From assembly GCA_963697915.1 (NCBI GenBank), contig OY969103.1, forward strand, positions 682,001-746,000: DNA of 64,000 bases, read 5' to 3'. The first letter of the stretch is position 1. Every line of letters starts with the position of its first letter. Made by a program: the position numbers and the translations under genes. The notes under the pieces are model-generated. The model was not told where the DNA came from. It saw only the letters and a list, made by a program, of their open reading frames with translations, and made no database searches. This document shows, one piece after another, positions 58,925-64,000 of the stretch. The stretch comes from VRUE01 sp963697915. Lineage in GTDB: Bacteria > Actinomycetota > Thermoleophilia > Solirubrobacterales > 70-9.

Positions 58925-59061
58925 GAGCCAGTCCTGGCTGTGATTGGTGATCAGTATGTGAACCACGTCACCCGGCGAAAACTGGCTGCCTGGCCAGCAG
59001 GGCGATAGGCTCTGCCTGCGCAGCCGCTGCCGAAGCCCGCGCCCGACCGAAGGAGATGTGG

Positions 59062-60351
59062 ATGAGCGTCGCATCGCAGAGCCTGATGGACAACGTCACC
59101 TACGAGGACCTCTACCAGCGCTGGGAGCACGGCAACTGGAGCGCCTACGACCTCGACTTCTCCAAGGACCGCGCCGGCTGGGATGCGCTGAGCGACCTCC
59201 AGCGCCGCTCGGCGATGTGGATCTACTCGATGTTCTACTACGGCGAGGACCGGGTGGCCGACACCCTCGCCCCCTATGTCACCGCCGCCCCGACCGAGGA
59301 GCAGTCCTACTTCCTCGCCACCCAGCAGGTCGACGAGGTCCGCCACTCGATCTTCTTCCACCGCTTCTTCAAGGAGGTGATCGGGGTCGGCGGCGAGACC
59401 ATCGAGGCGACCCTCTCGTCCACCTTGCCGCAGCTCAACTGGGGTTACCGCGGCATCTTCGACCGGCTCGACCTGATGGCCGAGGAACTGCGCAAGGACC
59501 GCTCGCTGCCCAAGTACGCGCAGGCGATCACCCTCTACCACCTGATCGTCGAGGGCAGCCTCGCCCAGCCCGGTCAGCACTTCATCGAGGACTTCTTCGC
59601 CTCCGAGGAGACGATGCCCGGCTTCAGCGCCGGCATGGCCAACGTCTCCCGCGACGAGCAGCGCCACATCGGCTTCGGCGTCAAGGTCCTCTCCGAGCTG
59701 CTCGCCGAGGGCCGCCCCGGCTGTGAGGAGAACCGGGCCGCGGTGACCGAGCTGCTGCGCGAAGTCCTGCCCTACGGCCCGGCCGTCTTCACGCCGCCCA
59801 ACCTCGACCGCCAGTACACCGAGTGCTACGGCTTCACGCTCGAGGACATCTTCGCCTTCGGCCTCAAGCTGATCCGCCAGCGCTGGCGGACGATCGGCTA
59901 CCCGATCGAGGAGATGCCGCCCGGCGTCTTCCCCTTCGACTCCGAGGCGCCGGAGGAGGAGGTCGCCGCACGCCAGGTGAAGCTGATGATGGCCGGGGTG
60001 ATCGGCGCCCCGGGCGGCGCCGCGCCCGACGCCTCGCCCGAGGTGCAGCGGCTCTACTTCGACCTGGTCACCCGCGTGGTCAACCCGAAGGCGGCCAACG
60101 GCTCGCGGCTCGTCTACCAGTGGCGCTTCAGCGACGCCGACCCCTGGCACCTGACGATCGACAACGGCTCGACCCGGGCCGAGCCCGGCGAAGCGCCGAA
60201 CCCCGACGTCGTGCTCGAGACCAGCTGGGGCGACTGGGTCGCCTTCGGCAAGCCCGACGCGAAGCCGCTGAGCATGATGCTGCGCGGCCGCATCCGCCCG
60301 CGCGGCAGCCTGCGTGAGCTGGCCCGGATGCGCAAGGTCTTCCCGAGCTGA
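59062..60351 (+). CDS. Diiron R2-like protein fused to SCP2 sterol-carrier domain
   Basis: 429 aa from the ATG at 59062 (AAGGAG upstream; ATG at 59056 is too close). The N-terminal ~290 residues are a ferritin-like helical bundle with the R2-type ligand set: Glu62 (GEDRVAD), Glu92 and His95 (DEVRH), Glu164 (VEG), Glu199 and His202 (DEQRH). The last ~110 residues match the SCP2 lipid-binding domain (WHLTIDNGSTRAEPGEAPNPDVVLETSWGDWVAF; R-G-R-I-R-P-R-G). The Tyr-radical site of true R2 is not evident, so an oxidase acting on a lipid-like substrate is more likely than ribonucleotide reduction. Confidence 0.85.
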   Translation: MSVASQSLMDNVTYEDLYQRWEHGNWSAYDLDFSKDRAGWDALSDLQRRSAMWIYSMFYYGEDRVADTLAPYVTAAPTEEQSYFLATQQVDEVRHSIFFHRFFKEVIGVGGETIEATLSSTLPQLNWGYRGIFDRLDLMAEELRKDRSLPKYAQAITLYHLIVEGSLAQPGQHFIEDFFASEETMPGFSAGMANVSRDEQRHIGFGVKVLSELLAEGRPGCEENRAAVTELLREVLPYGPAVFTPPNLDRQYTECYGFTLEDIFAFGLKLIRQRWRTIGYPIEEMPPGVFPFDSEAPEEEVAARQVKLMMAGVIGAPGGAAPDASPEVQRLYFDLVTRVVNPKAANGSRLVYQWRFSDADPWHLTIDNGSTRAEPGEAPNPDVVLETSWGDWVAFGKPDAKPLSMMLRGRIRPRGSLRELARMRKVFPS

Positions 60352-60354
60352 CGG

Positions 60355-61767
60355 TCAGTCGGAAACTGGGGGCCGGAGGTCGGCCCATGGCCGCTCGGCC
60401 TCGAGCTGGGCGGCAAGCGAGATCAGCGTCTCCTCCGCACCGGGCCGGCCGATGACCTGGACGGCGAGCGGCATGCCGTCGGCGGCGAGGCCGACCGGCA
60501 CCGACATCGCCGGGTTGCCGAGGTGGTTCCAGGGCACGCAGTAGGGATAGAAGCGGCCCATCCCGAGCACGGTCCAGAGCGCGCCTTTGCCCTCCCAGCG
60601 CCGCACCGGCAGCGCCGTGTCGGCCATCACCGGCGTGACCAGCACGTCGTGATCGTCGAAGATCGCGTTGACGCGGGCGCGGTCGGCGTCCCGCCCGCTG
60701 GTCTTGGCGCGCTCGTGGAGAGCGGCGGGGACGACGAGGCCGAGCCGGCCGAAGCCGCGGGTGCGGCTTTCGAGCCGCTCGGGGTGCGGCACCGCTTTGA
60801 CCGTCTCGGCGACCCCGCCGAGGAAGCGCAGCGTGATGTTGTCGCCGATCCCGCCCCAGTCGGGGTCCTTCTGGACAACCTCGTGGCCGAGCGAGCGCAG
60901 CAGCTCGGTGGCGTCGGTGACCGCCCCCTTGGCGGTGTCGGTGACGGTCGGCGGCACTACGGCGCGCGGCGCCGCCGTCGACCAAGCGACCCGCAGCTTG
61001 CCGGGTGAAGTCCGTGCCGCCTCGACGAAGGGGCGCGCCGGAGGCGGCGGCGCCTCGGGCTCGCGCGAGCCGCCGGAGACGATGTCGAGCCAGAGCGCCG
61101 TGTCGAGCACGGCGCGGCTCAGGCAGCCCATCACGCCGAGCCCGTTCCAGCCTTCGACGTCGGGCGCCAGCGAGACGCGGCCGCGCGACGGTTTGAGGCC
61201 GAAGAGGCCGCAGGAGGCGGCCGGGAGGCGGATCGAGCCGCCGCCGTCGCCGGCCGAGGCGACGGGAACCAGGCCGGCGGCGACCGCAGCGGCGGAGCCG
61301 CCGCTGGAGCCGCCGGGACTGCGCTGTGGGTTCCAGGGGTTGCGGGTGACGCCGTAGGTCGCCGACTCGGTGAAGCCGCAGATCCCCAGCTCCGGCAGCA
61401 GGGTCAGCCCGACGATGATCGCGCCCGCCTCGCGCAGGCGGCGCACCATCTCGGAATCCGCCTTGGCAGGCTGGCTGAAGGCGTCGGTGCCGTAGGTCTT
61501 GACCTCGCCGGCGACGTCGACTTCGTCCTTGATCGCGATCGGCACGCCGAGCAGCGGCCGCTCGTCGCCCGCCCCCAACCGCGCCTCGGCCTGCTCGGCT
61601 TCGAGCAGCGCCCGCTCGGCGAAGAGCTTGCGGAAGGCGTTCAGCTGCGGGTCGAAGCGGGCGATCCGGTCGAGGCTGAGCTGCACCAGCTCCTTCGGCG
61701 AGATCTCCCCCGCCCGCACCATCTCCGCCTGCCTCGCCGCCCCCGCGAACGCGATCTCCTCACTCAT
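60355..61767 (-). CDS. Amidase signature family enzyme
   Basis: 470 aa. Ser-cisSer-Lys triad segments are present: PIAIKDEVDVAG (Lys) and S-P-G-G-S-S-G-G-S-A-A-A-V-A-A-G-L-V-P, followed by G-D-G-G-G-S-I-R-L-P-A-A-S-C-G-L-F-G-L-K-P. It hydrolyses amides. GatA is the best known member, but gatB/gatC are not nearby, and the enzyme is more like 6-aminohexanoate or general amidases. TACTCT 8 nt before the ATG may be its -10. Confidence 0.92.
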   Translation of the reverse strand: MSEEIAFAGAARQAEMVRAGEISPKELVQLSLDRIARFDPQLNAFRKLFAERALLEAEQAEARLGAGDERPLLGVPIAIKDEVDVAGEVKTYGTDAFSQPAKADSEMVRRLREAGAIIVGLTLLPELGICGFTESATYGVTRNPWNPQRSPGGSSGGSAAAVAAGLVPVASAGDGGGSIRLPAASCGLFGLKPSRGRVSLAPDVEGWNGLGVMGCLSRAVLDTALWLDIVSGGSREPEAPPPPARPFVEAARTSPGKLRVAWSTAAPRAVVPPTVTDTAKGAVTDATELLRSLGHEVVQKDPDWGGIGDNITLRFLGGVAETVKAVPHPERLESRTRGFGRLGLVVPAALHERAKTSGRDADRARVNAIFDDHDVLVTPVMADTALPVRRWEGKGALWTVLGMGRFYPYCVPWNHLGNPAMSVPVGLAADGMPLAVQVIGRPGAEETLISLAAQLEAERPWADLRPPVSD

Positions 61768-61791
61768 GAGCGGGAAGAGTATTAAGAACCC

Positions 61792-64000
61792 TTAGGCCTC
61801 GGCGGGCTCGGGCTCGACGGCCTTGCCGCCACCCTTGACCGCCTTGCCGCCGCCCTCGAAGCTGAGCTGCGGCAGCGCCCGGTCGAGCCAGGAGGGCATC
61901 CACCAGTTCCAGCTGCCCATCAGCTTCATCGCCGCCGGCACCAGGATCAGCCGCACCAGGGTCGCGTCGAGGGCGATCGCGACGGCGGCGCCGAGGCCGA
62001 GCTCCTTGATCGAGGGCACGCCGGTGAGGACGAAGACGGCGAAGACCGAGCTCATGATCAGCGCCGCCGAGGAGATCGTCCGGGCGCTCGAGGCGAGGCC
62101 CTCGGCGACCGCCCGCTCGTTGTCGCCGTGCTCGAGGTAGCGCTCGCGGATCCGCGACATCAGGAAGACCTCGTAGTCCATCGAGAGGCCGAAGACGATG
62201 GCGAAGATCAGCGGCACGTTGATCGTGTCGATCGCGCTCAGGCTTTCGAAGCCGAGGACGCTGTCGAGCCAGCCCCACTGGAAGATCGCGACGAGGATGC
62301 CGAAGGCGGCGCCGATCGAGAGCAGGTTCATCAGCACCGCCTTGAGCGGCAGCAGCAGCGAGCGCAGCATCACCATCAGGACGAGGAAGCTGAGCGCCAG
62401 GACGAAGCCGATGATCTTCCAGATCGAGCCGTTGATCTGGCCGCGGGCGTCGTCGGTGCGGGCGGTCTCGCCGCCGACGTCGACGGTCGCGGTCGCGGCC
62501 AGGGCGCTGGCCGGGACGAACTGGTCGCGCAGCCTCTCGACCACCGCGGTCGCCTCTGGAGTGTCGCTGGATGCGGCCGTGGTCGCCTCGACCAGGGCGC
62601 TGTCGCCGGCGTAGACGGGCCGGGCGACCGCGGCGATCCCGGGCTGGGCGCTGAGCTCGCGGGCGAAGCCGGAGACCGCGGCCTGGTCGACCCCGCCGGC
62701 GGAGGAGGCGACGATCTGCACCGGGTCGGCGCCGCCGCCGAGCTGCGCGGCGACGAGTTCGTTGCCGACCCGCACGTCGCTGTCCTTGGGGAACTGCTCG
62801 AGCGCCGTCGTCCCGGTCTCGATCGAGAGCAGCGGCGAGGCGAGGAAGAGGAGGACGGCGGCGGAGCCGGTGACGGCGAGCCAGGGGCGGGCCATCACGC
62901 GGCGGGCCCAGCGGTCCCAGAAACCGGGTCCCGGAGCGGCCACTGGAGCAGGCTTGCCCTTGAACGGCCGGCGCACCCGGCCCAGCACCTTGGCGACGAT
63001 GCCGCCCGGCATCACCCGATCGCCGAGCATCGCGATCAGCGCCGGCAGCAGCGTCGTCGCGGTCAGGATCGAGACGGCGACGACCGTCATCGCGCCCAGC
63101 GCCATCGAGCGCAGGGCCTGGTTGTCGACCATCCAGAGCCCGGCCAGCGAGACGATCACGGCGAGGCCGGAGAAGGCGACGGCGAGCCCGGAGGTCGCCA
63201 GCGCCTCGGCCCGCGCCTCGTCGCAGCCCCGGCCCTTGCGGCGCTCCTCTCGGTAGCGGGCGAGGATGAAGAGCGAGTAGTCGACGGCGACGCCGATCCC
63301 GATCATCGAGGCCATGTTGGTGACGAAGACCGAGGTCGACATCTGCAGCGAGAGGAAGTAGATCAGCGCCCCGGTGACGATCACGCTGACGAAGCCCAGA
63401 GTCAGCGGCAGCGCCGCGGCGGCGAGCGAGCCGAAGACGACGAGCAGGATCAGGGCGACGATCGGGAAGCCGCTCACCTCGGCCTTGGTCAGGTCTTCCT
63501 TGGAGAGCTCCTGCATGCCCGCCCAGACCGTCGCCTGTCCGGCGAGGTAGGTGGTGACCCCGCCGACGCTGGCGCCGGGGTCGACCGCTTCGCGCAGTTC
63601 GACCGCCGGATCGACCAGCGCGTCCGGGGAGACACGGCTCTGCAGCGGCAGCAGGGCGCTGTCGCCGCGGCGCAGCTGCAGCTCGGCGCGGCGCGCGACC
63701 GGCGGCGGCAGGCTCAGGTCGGCGACGGCGGCGACGTCACGGCGAACGGCGCGAATCGCGGCGGCGCGCTCGGCGGCGCCGGCCGAGGGCGTCGCCCGCA
63801 AGAGCACCGCGATCCCGTCGGAGCGGCCGGCGAACTCGCCGCCCATCGCATCGGCGACCGCCTTCGATTCGCTGCCGGGGACATCGAAGCCGCCGCCGGT
63901 CAGGTGTTCGGTCTGGCGCGCGGCGAGCGGCAACGCGGCGAGCACGACGAGGGCCCAGACCCCCACCACGACGCGGCGCCTGCGCGCCAGGAACCCCGCC
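61792..64000 (-). CDS. MMPL/RND transporter, 5' end beyond the window
   Basis: At least 736 codons; the frame remains open through the right edge and reads F-L-A-R-R-R-R-V-V-V-G-V-W upstream of the last in-window start, as MMPL proteins do, so the true start is outside. Twelve TM architecture with two extracytoplasmic loops; GVAVDYSLFILARYREE and VFGLSMDYEVFLMSRIRERY are MMPL motifs. MMPL proteins export lipids or siderophores. The C terminus (PEPAEA) is short. It lies 24 bp upstream of the amidase gene and may be co-transcribed. Confidence 0.9.
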   Translation of the reverse strand, partial: AGFLARRRRVVVGVWALVVLAALPLAARQTEHLTGGGFDVPGSESKAVADAMGGEFAGRSDGIAVLLRATPSAGAAERAAAIRAVRRDVAAVADLSLPPPVARRAELQLRRGDSALLPLQSRVSPDALVDPAVELREAVDPGASVGGVTTYLAGQATVWAGMQELSKEDLTKAEVSGFPIVALILLVVFGSLAAAALPLTLGFVSVIVTGALIYFLSLQMSTSVFVTNMASMIGIGVAVDYSLFILARYREERRKGRGCDEARAEALATSGLAVAFSGLAVIVSLAGLWMVDNQALRSMALGAMTVVAVSILTATTLLPALIAMLGDRVMPGGIVAKVLGRVRRPFKGKPAPVAAPGPGFWDRWARRVMARPWLAVTGSAAVLLFLASPLLSIETGTTALEQFPKDSDVRVGNELVAAQLGGGADPVQIVASSAGGVDQAAVSGFARELSAQPGIAAVARPVYAGDSALVEATTAASSDTPEATAVVERLRDQFVPASALAATATVDVGGETARTDDARGQINGSIWKIIGFVLALSFLVLMVMLRSLLLPLKAVLMNLLSIGAAFGILVAIFQWGWLDSVLGFESLSAIDTINVPLIFAIVFGLSMDYEVFLMSRIRERYLEHGDNERAVAEGLASSARTISSAALIMSSVFAVFVLTGVPSIKELGLGAAVAIALDATLVRLILVPAAMKLMGSWNWWMPSWLDRALPQLSFEGGGKAVKGGGKAVEPEPAEA

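Noticed and set aside
1..64000. CRISPR arrays, rRNA genes, transposases, prophage genes
   Set aside because: None were seen by reading both strands; spaced identical repeats and recombinase-type motifs are absent.

Overview
The window looks like chromosome from a flagellated, very GC-rich actinobacterium. Supporting signs are an actinobacterial-type integration host factor (18342-18704), three proteins with the actinobacterial DUF2510 module, frequent GTG/TTG starts, many 1-4 bp gene overlaps, and apparently leaderless promoters. Thermoleophilia (Solirubrobacterales-like) is my best guess; it is inferred from overall gene content, not proven.

Region 1 (1-14378) is a late flagellar locus. It opens with a truncated glycosyltransferase, a methyltransferase and a short flagellin, then a CHAP-domain wall hydrolase and a LuxR-type regulator with a degenerate receiver. 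Facing them on the minus strand is the run fliA, flgF, flgG, rod-binding (FlgJ-N) protein, flgN, flgK, flgL, fliW, csrA. On the plus strand follow a large TPR glycosyltransferase, flaG, fliD, fliS and a FliT-like gene. Three good sigma-28 promoters (TMAA-N15-GSCGATNA, identical spacing) precede flagellin, the CHAP gene and flaG, and a weaker one precedes fliS. GGA motifs in the flagellin and flaG leaders fit control by the local CsrA/FliW pair. fliA makes the sigma factor, CsrA/FliW would match flagellin synthesis to export, and FlgN/FliS/FliT are export chaperones.

Region 2 (14336-29375) is mixed metabolism and maintenance: an AlkA-type glycosylase, a divergent acyltransferase / alpha-oxoamine synthase pair that resembles a sphingolipid module, mIHF, a minus-strand run of Mce-type ABC ATPase, RND transporter, TlpA-like protein and B3/B4 protein, a lipoprotein with a PQQ-type sugar dehydrogenase, and an aldehyde dehydrogenase with an FMN alpha-hydroxy-acid oxidase.

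Region 3 (29338-45396) is the most unusual part. It is a dense set of membrane and exported proteins built from zinc ribbons, DUF2510, DUF4190, DUF2752, DUF3352, RDD, SPOR and beta-propeller modules. With them are a zinc-ribbon Ser/Thr kinase, an FHA-LuxR fusion regulator, an exported SxxK hydrolase-like protein and a secreted cyclophilin. A palindrome, GGTATGA-N6-TCATACC, recurs at the head of three minus-strand transcription units here, and one copy lies 2 bp past the FHA-LuxR gene. I infer a kinase/FHA-controlled envelope regulon.

Region 4 (45393-64000) is largely housekeeping: metG, rsmI, a ROK glucokinase, an LCP protein, an FmdB-type protein, glycyl-tRNA synthetase, an MFS transporter, an AlkZ-like glycosylase, two FKBP lipoproteins, an IclR remnant, a bile-acid-symporter-family carrier, an acyl-CoA ligase, a lower-GC DUF3800 gene that looks acquired, a diiron R2-like/SCP2 fusion, an amidase, and an MMPL transporter that runs off the right edge. 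No gene-free stretch exceeds about 300 bp. I found no rRNA, tRNA, CRISPR array or transposase.
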